Numbered from the stretch's first letter, positions 7,129-14,723 are shown. The stretch: 18,918 nt of DNA from Clostridia bacterium (GCA_017443885.1 JAFSXW010000040.1:1-18918), one strand, 5' to 3'. Notes: generated by a model from the sequence alone, not told the origin. Numbers and translations: made by a program.

Positions 7129-7917
7129 ATGGGAAAACTTTCAACATTTATCTCAAAATTTAAAAAATCAACAAATAAAGCAGAAGAAAAACCTAAAACA
7201 CCTTCTTCTGTTTTAAAAGAATCAAAAAAAGAAATTAATTATAACTTTAAAGATATATTTTATGTTTGCCAAAAAGAAAAAAGTGCCGATGGCATTCCAA
7301 CCATTTCTGTGGTGCCTTATGCTCTTTCTGGCGAATGGGATTTAATAAATCTTGAAACGGGCAAAAAAGTTAACTATGCCCCACACACAAATTTCGCTTC
7401 TTTTGAAGATGAAAAAGAATTAAAGCAAATGAGCGGTTATAAAACTAACCAACAAATGCGTGAGGGCGAAGTGAAACGCATGCTTTCTGAAAAATATGGC
7501 TATGTTCTAACAAGTAGCGAAGCAATTCTCTCTAATATGAGAAACTCAACTTCAGATCCATATAAAATTAAGCAAAATAATCCTAAATTTGATAGTCTTA
7601 CACCTGAAGAACAATTAATTGAAACGCAAAAAAATGTTTATCTCACCCAATTGCCTAAAAATGTTATTTTAAAACAAGGGCAAAAACTCGCGTCTGTTTT
7701 AACACGTAGTGAAATTGCAAAAGAAAAACAGGAAGCAGAGCAAAAACTTGCTTCATTACAGGCATTAAAAGCAGAACTAGAAAATTTAAATAAGAAGCCA
7801 ACAAAATCAAAACCTGATATTATTATTGCAGACATTTTAAATACTAACACACCACAACCAGTAAAAAAACCAGTAAAAAAATCAACAAAAGTTGAAACTG
7901 ATGAAAATGCAAAATAA
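7129..7917 (+). CDS. Uncharacterised 262-residue soluble protein with C-terminal coiled coil
   Basis: The start at 7129 is set by GGAGGAA (7118-7124) and by the promoter just upstream. I do not recognise the family. The first 38 residues are lysine-rich and likely disordered. Residues about 39-140 look folded, with a WDLINLETGKKVNY segment and a GYKTNQQMREGEVKRMLSEK helix. A heptad-like stretch, roughly 193-222 (SEIAKEKQEAEQKLASLQAL), predicts a coiled coil. The tail is Lys/Pro-rich (PVKKPVKKS). There is no signal peptide or membrane segment, so it is probably cytoplasmic. It is a single-gene unit with its own promoter and terminator, divergent from dnaB. The basic ends could contact nucleic acid or ribosomes, but nothing proves it. 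Confidence 0.85.
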   Translation: MGKLSTFISKFKKSTNKAEEKPKTPSSVLKESKKEINYNFKDIFYVCQKEKSADGIPTISVVPYALSGEWDLINLETGKKVNYAPHTNFASFEDEKELKQMSGYKTNQQMREGEVKRMLSEKYGYVLTSSEAILSNMRNSTSDPYKIKQNNPKFDSLTPEEQLIETQKNVYLTQLPKNVILKQGQKLASVLTRSEIAKEKQEAEQKLASLQALKAELENLNKKPTKSKPDIIIADILNTNTPQPVKKPVKKSTKVETDENAK

Positions 7918-7929
7918 CACATAAAAAGC

Positions 7930-7955
7930 AAAAACACGGAAAATTCCGTGTTTTT
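7930..7955 (+). terminator. Intrinsic terminator of the 262-residue protein gene
   Basis: A hairpin with CACGGAA (7935-7941) and TTCCGTG (7944-7950), extended by A/T pairs and followed by T7. It begins 12 bases after the stop codon. Confidence 0.85.
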
Positions 7956-8078
7956 TTGTTCCAAAAAAGTAAAAAAATTAATTTTAACCATATATAAGCA
8001 TCATATTTAAGTTTTTTATATTTGTTTCAAAATTGTTAGCAATCAAAAAATCGCAAAATTTTGATGAAAGAAAAAAAC

Positions 8079-8133
8079 AAAAAGCCATCCGGATAGAGTG
8101 TACTTATTATACACGACTGCTGGTGGCTTTTTT
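8079..8133. terminator. Bidirectional, multi-tier hairpin with T-tails on both strands
   Basis: The outer stem AAAAAGCCA (8079-8087) pairs with TGGCTTTTT (8124-8132); a bulged T then precedes a CC/GG pair. An internal loop of GGATAGA opposite GACTGCT follows, and the apical stem GTGTA/TACAC (8098-8102, 8110-8114) closes a 7-base loop. A/T tails give terminator character on either strand. It probably ends rpsF-operon transcripts. The large, purine-rich internal loop is more elaborate than a plain terminator needs. Confidence 0.65.
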
Positions 8134-8240
8134 GAATTTCTGCACAACTTTGCCTAATTTGCAATGTTTTTGTAAAAATTTTTAATTTTGATTTGATTTA
8201 AAAAACTGTTTTAGTTTGGGTAAATAAGAAAAAATCTAAA

Positions 8241-8287
8241 GTGTGTTTGGCAAAGCACATACTCCCCGTATTTGCAATCCAACACAT
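8241..8287 (-). other. Structured hairpin in the 3' untranslated region of the rpsF operon
   Basis: Read on the minus strand, TGTGTTGG (8279-8286) pairs with CCAAACACA (8242-8250) with one bulged A. Inside, GCAAATAC (8268-8275) pairs with GTATGTGC (8255-8262) with one A-G mismatch and a GGGGA loop. An alternative inner pairing, GCAAA with TTTGC, is also possible. A T6 run follows after about six bases, so it may be an imperfect terminator for rpsR. The two competing inner pairings are also compatible with a regulatory or processed RNA. I do not recognise a named family. Confidence 0.45.
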
Positions 8288-8328
8288 CTTGCAGTTTCTG
8301 TTCTTAATTGCCCAAAATAAAGGTTTTT

Positions 8329-8601
8329 TTAGTCGTTCTTATAAGGCAATAATGCCATCACCCTAGCCTTTTTAATAGCATTGGTGAGTTCTCTTTGGTG
8401 TTTTGCACAAACACCAGTTGTTCTTCTTGGGATAATTTTACCCTTTTCGGTCATATACTTTCTTAATTTTTGAGCATCTTTATAATCAATAAATTCAACT
8501 TTATCGGTGCAGAAAGCACAAACTTTTTTAGGAGTTTTTCTAACTTTTTTAGGATTTTTATCATCATAAGAAGCATTAGCATTAGGATTTTGCTTTTTCA
8601 T
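8329..8601 (-). CDS. rpsR: 30S ribosomal protein S18
   Basis: 90 residues. The S18 core is plain in KLRKYMTEKGKIIPRRTTGVCAKHQRELTNAIKKARVMALLPY. It keeps a Cys/His zinc set (Cys28, Cys31, Cys65, His68), the zinc-binding form of S18. The N-terminal 20 residues are polar and likely flexible. S18 pairs with S6 on the platform of the small subunit and, with S6, binds the leader of this operon. It is the last gene of rpsF-ssb-rpsR, 24 bases after ssb, with an AAAGGAG site. Confidence 0.97.
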   Translation of the reverse strand: MKKQNPNANASYDDKNPKKVRKTPKKVCAFCTDKVEFIDYKDAQKLRKYMTEKGKIIPRRTTGVCAKHQRELTNAIKKARVMALLPYKND

Positions 8602-8625
8602 TATGTTTCTCCTTTAAAATTTAAA

Positions 8626-9048
8626 TTAAAATGGAAGATTATCGTCATCAATTGGTTCGAATTTAGAAACAACATCTTCTTTTGGTTGAGGTTTAACCCC
8701 GCCATCTTCTTCGCCACTATCTGTGCCAGAATTTTTAGTTGAAATAAACTCAACATTATCTGCAACAATTTCTGTTACATATCTTCTTGTGCCATCATTT
8801 GCTTCATAGTTACGAGTTTGAACAGAACCAACAACAGCAACCTTGCTACCTTTCTTTAAATATTTATAGCAATTATCTGCCTGAGCACGCCATGCAATGA
8901 TTGGAAGAAAATCTGCTTCTCTTTCGCCATCGCTTGTTGCAAAATTACGGCTAACAGCAATTGTGAAACGGCAGAAGTTTACACCGTTTGTGGTGGTGGT
9001 AAGTTCAGGGTCTCTTGTTAAGTTTCCTATTAAAACAACTTTATTCAT
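8626..9048 (-). CDS. ssb: Single-stranded DNA-binding protein
   Basis: 140 residues. An OB-fold spans about residues 1-105 (MNKVVLIGNLTRDPEL, DFLPIIAWRAQADNCYKYLKKG). A short acidic linker leads to the C-terminal tip DDDNLPF, which recruits replication and repair partners. The protein coats single-stranded DNA as a tetramer. The linker is shorter than in many SSBs of 160-180 residues. It lies between rpsF and rpsR, the standard arrangement, 14 bases after rpsF with a GAGGT site. Confidence 0.97.
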   Translation of the reverse strand: MNKVVLIGNLTRDPELTTTTNGVNFCRFTIAVSRNFATSDGEREADFLPIIAWRAQADNCYKYLKKGSKVAVVGSVQTRNYEANDGTRRYVTEIVADNVEFISTKNSGTDSGEEDGGVKPQPKEDVVSKFEPIDDDNLPF

Positions 9049-9062
9049 CTTTTTTACCTCTT

Positions 9063-9344
9063 TTATCTTTTTTCTATCATAGTTCGTACTACGCCATCAG
9101 TGATTTTCATAAGAGCGGTTAGTTTGTTTGGAACGCTAGCTTCGCTTTCGAAATTCATAAGGCAATAATATCCTTCTTGCTTATAGTTGATTGGATATGC
9201 AAGTTTCTTTAAACCAAGTTTTTGTGGTTCCTCTGCCTTTCCGCCATTATCTGCAACAAACTTTACAAATTTTGCTATTAAGGCTTCTCTTGCTTCATCG
9301 CCAACTGAAGAATCAATGATATAAAGCAATTCGTATTTATTCAT
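9063..9344 (-). CDS. rpsF: 30S ribosomal protein S6
   Basis: 93 residues from the ATG at 9342-9344, preceded by AGGAGG (9352-9357). A longer frame to 9452 is rejected because it would run through the leader motif and the -10 and -35 boxes. The sequence MNKYELLYIIDSSVGDEARE and the later KKLAYPINYKQEGYYCLMNFE are diagnostic of S6. It forms a heterodimer with S18 on the 30S platform. It is the first gene of the operon and, with S18, the likely repressor of its own messenger. Confidence 0.97.
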   Translation of the reverse strand: MNKYELLYIIDSSVGDEAREALIAKFVKFVADNGGKAEEPQKLGLKKLAYPINYKQEGYYCLMNFESEASVPNKLTALMKITDGVVRTMIEKR

Positions 9345-9350
9345 AATTAT

Positions 9351-9397
9351 ACCTCCTTTTGGACTCATTCGGTTGCCTAAAAATTTTGGCAACAAGG
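9351..9397 (-). promoter_or_regulatory. S6:S18-binding rpsF leader motif
   Basis: Read on the minus strand, CCTT (9394-9397) can pair with AAGG inside the ribosome binding site. The stem GTTGCC (9388-9393) pairs with GGCAA(C) (9372-9377), and the downstream arm is directly followed by CCG (9370-9372). A hairpin with an adjacent CCG, embraced by an outer helix over the Shine-Dalgarno sequence, is the published S6:S18 leader design, which mimics the S18 site of 16S rRNA. Binding of S6:S18 would stabilise the helix and block rpsF translation. Confidence 0.8.
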
Positions 9398-9410
9398 AAT
9401 TGTTAACTAG

Positions 9411-9439
9411 ATTATAAACTATTTTTATTTTTTTTTCAA
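9411..9439 (-). promoter_or_regulatory. Promoter of the rpsF-ssb-rpsR operon
   Basis: TTGAAA (9434-9439), a 17-base spacer, and TATAAT (9411-9416) on the minus strand. The predicted start near 9404 places the S6:S18 motif right at the 5' end of the message. Confidence 0.8.
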
Positions 9440-9497
9440 TAGTTTTAAACAATTTTATTCCTATAATAAAAAACTAAATTTAAAACTTAAAAGAAAA

Positions 9498-9526
9498 TTG
9501 ACATATTAAAATTTGTATTGTATATT
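9498..9526 (+). promoter_or_regulatory. Promoter of the P-type ATPase gene
   Basis: TTGACA (9498-9503), a 17-base spacer, and TATATT (9521-9526). An AGGAG site (9547-9551) follows before the ATG at 9558. Confidence 0.8.
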
Positions 9527-9557
9527 ATTTATATATAAAACATTTTAGGAGCAAGTG

Positions 9558-12134
9558 ATGGCACTTAAAAAGAAGAAACAAAACACGGACGAAATTAAAG
9601 AAGAAAAAGAAAGCCTTGATTCCACTTTAAATGCAGAGGTTAGCATAGAAAATACAGTGGCAAACAAAAAGGAAAAGTCTAAAAAACAAAAAGCTTTAAA
9701 AGCTGAAAATATAAGAGAAAAAAACGAAAAAAAGCAAAATAAAAAAGGCAAAAATAACACTGAAGAAATAAAACCAATTAAAATAAAACGCATTAAAGCC
9801 GATTTTAAAAATGGGCTTTCTTCAGAGCAAGTTGCAGACAGAAATGAAAAAGGTTTAAACAATGTTACGCCAAACACAAATGTTAAAACCTATAAAAGCA
9901 TTTTTGTTGAAAATATTTTCACCTTTTTTAACATGCTTTGTTTTGCAATTTTTATTAGTTTAGCTATTGTTGGCGCATGGAAAAGTTGCATTTTTATGGT
10001 AATAATCCTTGCAAACATTGCAATTGGAATTATCCAAGAAATTAGGGCAAAACGAACGATTGAAAAACTAAGTTTACTCACCGCCCCAGTTGTGAATGTT
10101 ATGCGTGATGGCGTGCAAACAACAATTAGCACAGATGAAGTTGTGCTCGATGATATTATTGTGCTTTCAACTGGAAAGCAAATAGTTGCCGATTGCACTA
10201 TTATTGAAGGCCAAATTGAAGTTAATGAAAGTTTGCTTACTGGTGAAAGTTTGCCAATTAAAAAGAAGGCTGGCGACACAATCTTGGGTGGAAGTTTTGT
10301 TGTTAGTGGTTCTTGCTATGCAAGAGCTGAAAAAGTTGGCGTAAACACTTATATTCATCAACTTTCTAGCAAAGCAAAAAAATATAAAAGACCAAAATCT
10401 GAACTATTTAGTTCTCTAAGGCTTATAATTAAAGTGATAGGTATTATTTTAATCCCTATTGCAATTCTTATGTATATAAACAACTATGTAACAAGCGCAG
10501 GTGCAACCACCACAGATAAAGTTGTGGACACTATCACAAAAACAGCCGGCTCTATAATTGGAATGATCCCATCTGGAATGTTCCTTCTTTGCTCGGTTGC
10601 CTTAACTGTTTCGGTTATAAAACTAGCCCATCGCAAAGCCTTAGTGCAAGACTTATATTGTGTTGAAATGCTTGCAAGAGTTAATGTTTTGTGTCTAGAT
10701 AAAACTGGCACAATAACCGATGGAACAATGAAAGTTTATAATTGCATTCAACTAGAAAACACAGATATAACACTTAAAAGAGCCATGGGAAGTATGCTTT
10801 CTAGTCTGCCAGATAATAACCAAACAAGTCAAGCATTAGTTAATTATTTTGGATATAATAAAGAGCTTAAACCAACTACAATTTTACCATTTTCTAGTTC
10901 TAGAAAATTAAGTGCAGTTACTTTTGAAGGTCATGGCACTTATATTATGGGTGCACAAGAATTCGTTATGCCAGAACTTAAAGACAAGAAAACTCTTGAT
11001 ATGATTGAACAATATTCAAAAGATGGATACAGAGTGCTTCTTCTTGCTCATAGTGATGGCAAAATTGTGAAAGAAAATTTGCCTGCTAGCAAAACTGCTG
11101 TTGCAATTTTAATTCTTGAAGACAGAATTCGTGACGAAGCAGTTTCAACTATTAAATGGTTTAAACAAAATGGCGTTAAAGTTAAAATTATTTCGGGCGA
11201 CAACCCACTAACCGTTGCAGAAATTGCAAAAAGAGTTGGCGTTGATAACACTGAAAAATTTATAAACCTAGAAGGTATGAACGAAAAGCAAATAATTGCC
11301 GCTGCAAATAAATACACCGTTTTTGGAAGAGTTACCCCTGAGCAGAAAGCAATATTAGTTAAAGCTATAAAATCTGCCGGAAACACCGTTGCAATGACGG
11401 GCGATGGCGTTAATGATATTTTGGCTCTTAAAGAAGCTGATTGTGCAGTTGCCATGGCTAGTGGAAGCGAAGCCGTTAGAAGCGTTTCTCATATGGTGCT
11501 TCTAAACAGCGATTTTGGCTCTATGCCAGAAACTGTTAAGGAAGGAAGAAGAGTTATAAACAACGTGCAAAAATCTTCGAGTTTGTTCTTTATGAAAACA
11601 ATATTTTCTATCTTCTTCTCTATCTTCATTTTAATTATTCACACTGTTTATCCTCTTTCAACGGAAAACAACCTTTTGCTTGAAACTTTTGTTATTGGCA
11701 TTCCTTCGTTCTTCCTGGCATTTTTACCAAACGATAAGCCTATTGAAGGTAAATTTATTTACAACCTATTTAAAAACGCCCTACCTGGCGCATTAACGCT
11801 TATTTTAAATGGTATCGCCGTTTACACATTTGTTTGGATAACAAAAGGCTCACTAGATTATGCTAGCACACTAACCACAATGATGACAATAGTTGTTACA
11901 TTCACTGGGCTTGCCCTTCTTTTAAGATTATGCAAACCATTTAATGCCCTAACTGGAACGCTTATGGTTACCATGACGGCTTGTTGCTTTGTGTTAATGC
12001 TAATAATACCAACTTTCTTTAAACTTGTGTCTATTAGTTTAACAGATATGCTATTTGTTATAATTCTAATTCTTTTAGCTCCAACTCTTATTGATATTTT
12101 CTATAAGGTGCTAAACAAAATTAAAATTAAATAG
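9558..12134 (+). CDS. CtpE-like cation-transporting P-type ATPase
   Basis: 858 residues. The ATG at 9558 is preferred over an adjacent GTG at 9555 because of its 6-base spacing to AGGAG. Residues 1-80 are an unusual Lys/Glu-rich, probably disordered extension. Then come M1-M2 (about 118-160), the actuator domain with LLTGES (227-231), M3-M4 (about 289-355), the phosphorylation site DKTGT (Asp381), a nucleotide domain, TGDGVND (614-620), and six C-terminal helices. The segments LARVNVLCLDKTGTITDG and GIPSFFLAFLPN resemble the CtpE group, whose mycobacterial member imports or exports calcium. M4 reads GMIPSGM, where the PEGL motif is usual. Substrate is therefore uncertain; calcium or another divalent cation is the best guess. 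It is a single gene with its own promoter and terminator, divergent from rpsF. Confidence 0.92.
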   Translation: MALKKKKQNTDEIKEEKESLDSTLNAEVSIENTVANKKEKSKKQKALKAENIREKNEKKQNKKGKNNTEEIKPIKIKRIKADFKNGLSSEQVADRNEKGLNNVTPNTNVKTYKSIFVENIFTFFNMLCFAIFISLAIVGAWKSCIFMVIILANIAIGIIQEIRAKRTIEKLSLLTAPVVNVMRDGVQTTISTDEVVLDDIIVLSTGKQIVADCTIIEGQIEVNESLLTGESLPIKKKAGDTILGGSFVVSGSCYARAEKVGVNTYIHQLSSKAKKYKRPKSELFSSLRLIIKVIGIILIPIAILMYINNYVTSAGATTTDKVVDTITKTAGSIIGMIPSGMFLLCSVALTVSVIKLAHRKALVQDLYCVEMLARVNVLCLDKTGTITDGTMKVYNCIQLENTDITLKRAMGSMLSSLPDNNQTSQALVNYFGYNKELKPTTILPFSSSRKLSAVTFEGHGTYIMGAQEFVMPELKDKKTLDMIEQYSKDGYRVLLLAHSDGKIVKENLPASKTAVAILILEDRIRDEAVSTIKWFKQNGVKVKIISGDNPLTVAEIAKRVGVDNTEKFINLEGMNEKQIIAAANKYTVFGRVTPEQKAILVKAIKSAGNTVAMTGDGVNDILALKEADCAVAMASGSEAVRSVSHMVLLNSDFGSMPETVKEGRRVINNVQKSSSLFFMKTIFSIFFSIFILIIHTVYPLSTENNLLLETFVIGIPSFFLAFLPNDKPIEGKFIYNLFKNALPGALTLILNGIAVYTFVWITKGSLDYASTLTTMMTIVVTFTGLALLLRLCKPFNALTGTLMVTMTACCFVLMLIIPTFFKLVSISLTDMLFVIILILLAPTLIDIFYKVLNKIKIK

Positions 12135-12190
12135 CTAAAAGCATTAAAAACAAAAATAATTTTACTATCTTAAATAATGCTTTATGCAAT

Positions 12191-12223
12191 AAAAAAATCC
12201 ACGGGTTAAATCGTGGATTTTTT
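12191..12223 (+). terminator. Intrinsic terminator of the P-type ATPase gene
   Basis: ATCCACG (12197-12203) pairs with CGTGGAT (12212-12218) around an 8-base loop, flanked by an A7 run and T6. The A-run makes it potentially bidirectional, which would also suit the leftward rnr transcript. Confidence 0.85.
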
Positions 12224-12246
12224 ATTTCCTTCTAAACTAATGATTA

Positions 12247-12408
12247 CTATTTATCGTATGAACTATCATCAAATTTAAAGAAGACATTATTTTTATCTTT
12301 ATATGCCCTTGCTCTTTTATTTGTTTTCTTTGCAAAACTTCTTTTTGTGCTTTGTTTTTGTGGCTTTGATAATGCTTTTAATGGCTCCCAACAATAGTCA
12401 TTGTTTTC
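12247..12408 (-). other. Open basic frame, -1 relative to rnr, resembling a detached RNase R tail
   Basis: Read leftward, the frame is open from 12408 to a TAG at 12247-12249 (53 codons). It overlaps the last 31 bases of rnr in the -1 frame and continues 131 bases past its stop. The part beyond rnr is strongly basic at first (SKPQKQSTKRSF, KKTNKRARAYKDK) and ends FKFDDSSYDK. RNase R proteins normally end in such a lysine-rich tail after the S1 domain. There is no ATG, GTG or TTG in its upstream part and no ribosome binding site, so it is not an independent gene. A one-base indel (natural or from sequencing) or frameshifting would fuse it to RNase R. Confidence 0.5.
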
Positions 12409-14723
12409 CTATCCGCACTAGTTATTACAAAATCTATCGGCTTGCAAATATTTAAAACTATGTTTCCTGCCCTATCATAAACTGCACAGCACTGCTCAGA
12501 AATTATATAGTTATCTGATCTTCTTCCTAAAATTTGGGAAAGAGGGATTTCTGCACTTATTCCTTTGCTTTCATTTTTAACTATAACCACAATATCGTCA
12601 TCATAACATTCTTCTGGCGAAGTGTAGCGAATTTTTGTTACAACGCCTTTCATTGTTTCACCTATATGTTTTTCACAATAAAACACACTGCTTATATCTT
12701 CAAAATCTTTCTCGGCTTGTGCTATATCTAATTGGCGTTCGTTTGAATATTCAGCAATTCTAACAATTTCATCTTTTTTTATCGGTTCTGTGCCGTGCAT
12801 ATGAGCTAAAATATTATATTGCGTTATATAATCTGGCACTCTTCTAATAGGAGAAGTTGTGTGGCTATAATGTGGAGATTGCAAGGCATAATGAGATATC
12901 TTTTCGCCAACCCAATCATTTTCATCATCATTTTCTTCCTTTTTATCAGAATACAATTTATCACTATAAATAGCCTTCGATTGCATTTTAATTAAAAAGT
13001 TGTTCACTACTTCTTCTGTTGGTGTTCCTTTAATTAATTCAATCAAATTGCGTGTGCCATGAGCTGTTAAATCACCATCAAACGAAATACCTAAAATATT
13101 AAAGAACTCACTGGCTTTTGCCGTTTTTGTGGCACTAGGTTTATCGTGCACACGATAAATATTATCTAAATTGTTGTCTTTGGCATACTTTGCCGTTGTT
13201 TCATTTGCTGATATCATAAAAGCTTCTATAACTTCATGATAGAATAAATGCTTAACTGGTTTTATATCCACAACATCGTCTAAATCAGCATCAAAAACAA
13301 TTTCTCTTTCTTTATTTGCAACAAACCTAATCATTTGCCTATTATCAAATTCAGTTTTTATTTTGGTTGCTGCATAATAATTCATAAGCACTTGCTCATC
13401 TTCGGTTAGCGTTTTTTCAGTGAGTGCTTTTATCATTAATGAATTAAAAGACGGATATTCTGGTTTTAGGTTGTCCACAATTTCTTGTGCTTCTTCATAA
13501 CTATATTTATGTTTGCTTCTTATTATGGCATCATAAATATTAGAATCTTTAACTTTTCCCGTTTTAGCGTCTATAACATTTTTAACAACAAAAGCAAGTC
13601 TATCTTCATTTGGGTTTAGCGAACAAATTCCCGTTGAAAGCTGAGGTGGCAAAATGTTATACGCTTTGTTTGGTGCATAAATTGTGAAGGTGCCATTAAC
13701 ATAATTTTTGCCAATTGCACTATTTAATTTAAAATATTTTGTAACATTTGCAACTGCAACATAACACTCTATATCGCCATTTTCGTTAACCCTTGAAAAA
13801 ATAGCATCATCCATATCTTTGCAAGTGGCAGGATCAACTGTAACAAAAGGAAGATCTCTTAAATCTACCACATGATTTCTTTGCAAAAGTTTAGCATCTT
13901 TTTCTTCAATTAAGTTTAATTTTTGAGCGTCTACGCTTGTTGGGATTTTTGCAATTTCTTCTTTAAGGCCACGGCTTTCAAAATTCATAACAGCGCCATA
14001 GCTTTCAGCAATAGCATCATATTCTGATATTGGATTCCCAGCCTCGCCAATTACTTTAACAATATATCCGCCACAACTAGGGTTTTCAATATTATCTAAA
14101 TTTAATAAACAAATTTTGTCTTGAAATTGTGCTAAATCTTCAATATTCCCAAGTATTGGAATTTGCCTAACCGCAATACTTTTCTTATTTGGAATAAACA
14201 CCAAATTATTGTGGCTAAGTTTAACAACTCTTCCTAAAATAAGTGCACTTTTATCTCTAGTTTCTTGATTTTCCTTTTTATCTATGGTTTTTGTTTGCAC
14301 AAGTGGCAATTCTTTTTTAACATTAAACTCCTGCTTACTTCTTCCCAAAACAAACGCCATATTCCCACTTTTCGAACAAGATGCAACTATATCTAGGCAA
14401 TCGCCAATATTATATCCATTTGCAATGCTTGCATCAACATTATAGCGCTTATTAGATGCAGGAGTGAGAACATAAAACTTATCTCCCTGTTTTTGAAGCA
14501 CCCCAACACTTGTAAGCCCATTTGCAAGGCTCACTTTTTCTTTCTCTATATTAATAGTTTTTTGTTCATGAAGAGCTGATATTAGCGTATTCACTTTTTC
14601 TTTAGAAGCCACTTTCCCTTCTTGTAATAAATATTTTTTAAGTGTGTTGATATGAATTCCAGGATTTTTAAAAACATATTTATAAACAGCAGAAATGCCC
14701 TTTAAAAAATCGTTATACGCCAT
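12378..14723 (-). CDS. rnr: Ribonuclease R (VacB), 3'-5' exoribonuclease
   Basis: 781 residues from MAYNDFLKG (ATG 14721-14723). The upstream frame to 14762 would include the promoter and lacks a site, whereas GGGGGC lies 5 bases before this ATG. A winged-helix-like N-terminus (about 5-65) precedes cold-shock-type OB domains. The RNB catalytic domain shows DLPFVTVDPATCKDMDDAI (Asp297, Asp303, Asp305 and Asp306 as metal ligands) and YSHTTSPIRRVPDY at about 620. An S1 domain ends the protein. It digests structured RNA, including defective messengers and rRNA fragments. The protein stops directly after S1 without the usual basic tail, while such a tail lies just downstream in another frame. secG and smpB, frequent neighbours, are absent; the upstream neighbour is the gerA operon. 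Confidence 0.95.
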   Translation of the reverse strand: MAYNDFLKGISAVYKYVFKNPGIHINTLKKYLLQEGKVASKEKVNTLISALHEQKTINIEKEKVSLANGLTSVGVLQKQGDKFYVLTPASNKRYNVDASIANGYNIGDCLDIVASCSKSGNMAFVLGRSKQEFNVKKELPLVQTKTIDKKENQETRDKSALILGRVVKLSHNNLVFIPNKKSIAVRQIPILGNIEDLAQFQDKICLLNLDNIENPSCGGYIVKVIGEAGNPISEYDAIAESYGAVMNFESRGLKEEIAKIPTSVDAQKLNLIEEKDAKLLQRNHVVDLRDLPFVTVDPATCKDMDDAIFSRVNENGDIECYVAVANVTKYFKLNSAIGKNYVNGTFTIYAPNKAYNILPPQLSTGICSLNPNEDRLAFVVKNVIDAKTGKVKDSNIYDAIIRSKHKYSYEEAQEIVDNLKPEYPSFNSLMIKALTEKTLTEDEQVLMNYYAATKIKTEFDNRQMIRFVANKEREIVFDADLDDVVDIKPVKHLFYHEVIEAFMISANETTAKYAKDNNLDNIYRVHDKPSATKTAKASEFFNILGISFDGDLTAHGTRNLIELIKGTPTEEVVNNFLIKMQSKAIYSDKLYSDKKEENDDENDWVGEKISHYALQSPHYSHTTSPIRRVPDYITQYNILAHMHGTEPIKKDEIVRIAEYSNERQLDIAQAEKDFEDISSVFYCEKHIGETMKGVVTKIRYTSPEECYDDDIVVIVKNESKGISAEIPLSQILGRRSDNYIISEQCCAVYDRAGNIVLNICKPIDFVITSADRKTMTIVGSH

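Larger units (their letters stand above)
7956..8328. other. Gene-free stretch between convergent units, with two structured elements
   Basis: There is no credible reading frame with a ribosome binding site on either strand in these 373 bases. It separates the 262-residue protein gene (with its own terminator at 7930) from the end of the leftward rpsF operon. Two strong inverted repeats, 8079-8133 and 8241-8287, are listed separately. A weaker AT-rich inverted repeat pairs TCAAAATT (8027-8034) with AATTTTGA (8057-8064). I found no convincing promoter inside the stretch, so any RNA would be a 3' untranslated region of a flanking transcript. Confidence 0.6.

Noticed and set aside
8021..8070. TCAAAATT/AATTTTGA repeat as a small RNA
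   Set aside because: It has only A/T-rich pairing, and no promoter was found upstream.
9345..9452. Longer rpsF product starting at 9452
   Set aside because: It would include the promoter and the S6:S18 leader; S6 normally starts at MNKYELLYI.
9545..9877. Minus-strand frame opposite the lysine-rich start of the ATPase
   Set aside because: It is a phenylalanine-rich mirror of AAA/AAG codons with no ribosome binding site; it is an antisense shadow.
12384..12406. Canonical -1 slippery heptamer at the end of rnr
   Set aside because: The A4 and G3 runs there do not form the X-XXY-YYZ pattern in the rnr frame, so programmed frameshifting is not supported by sequence alone.
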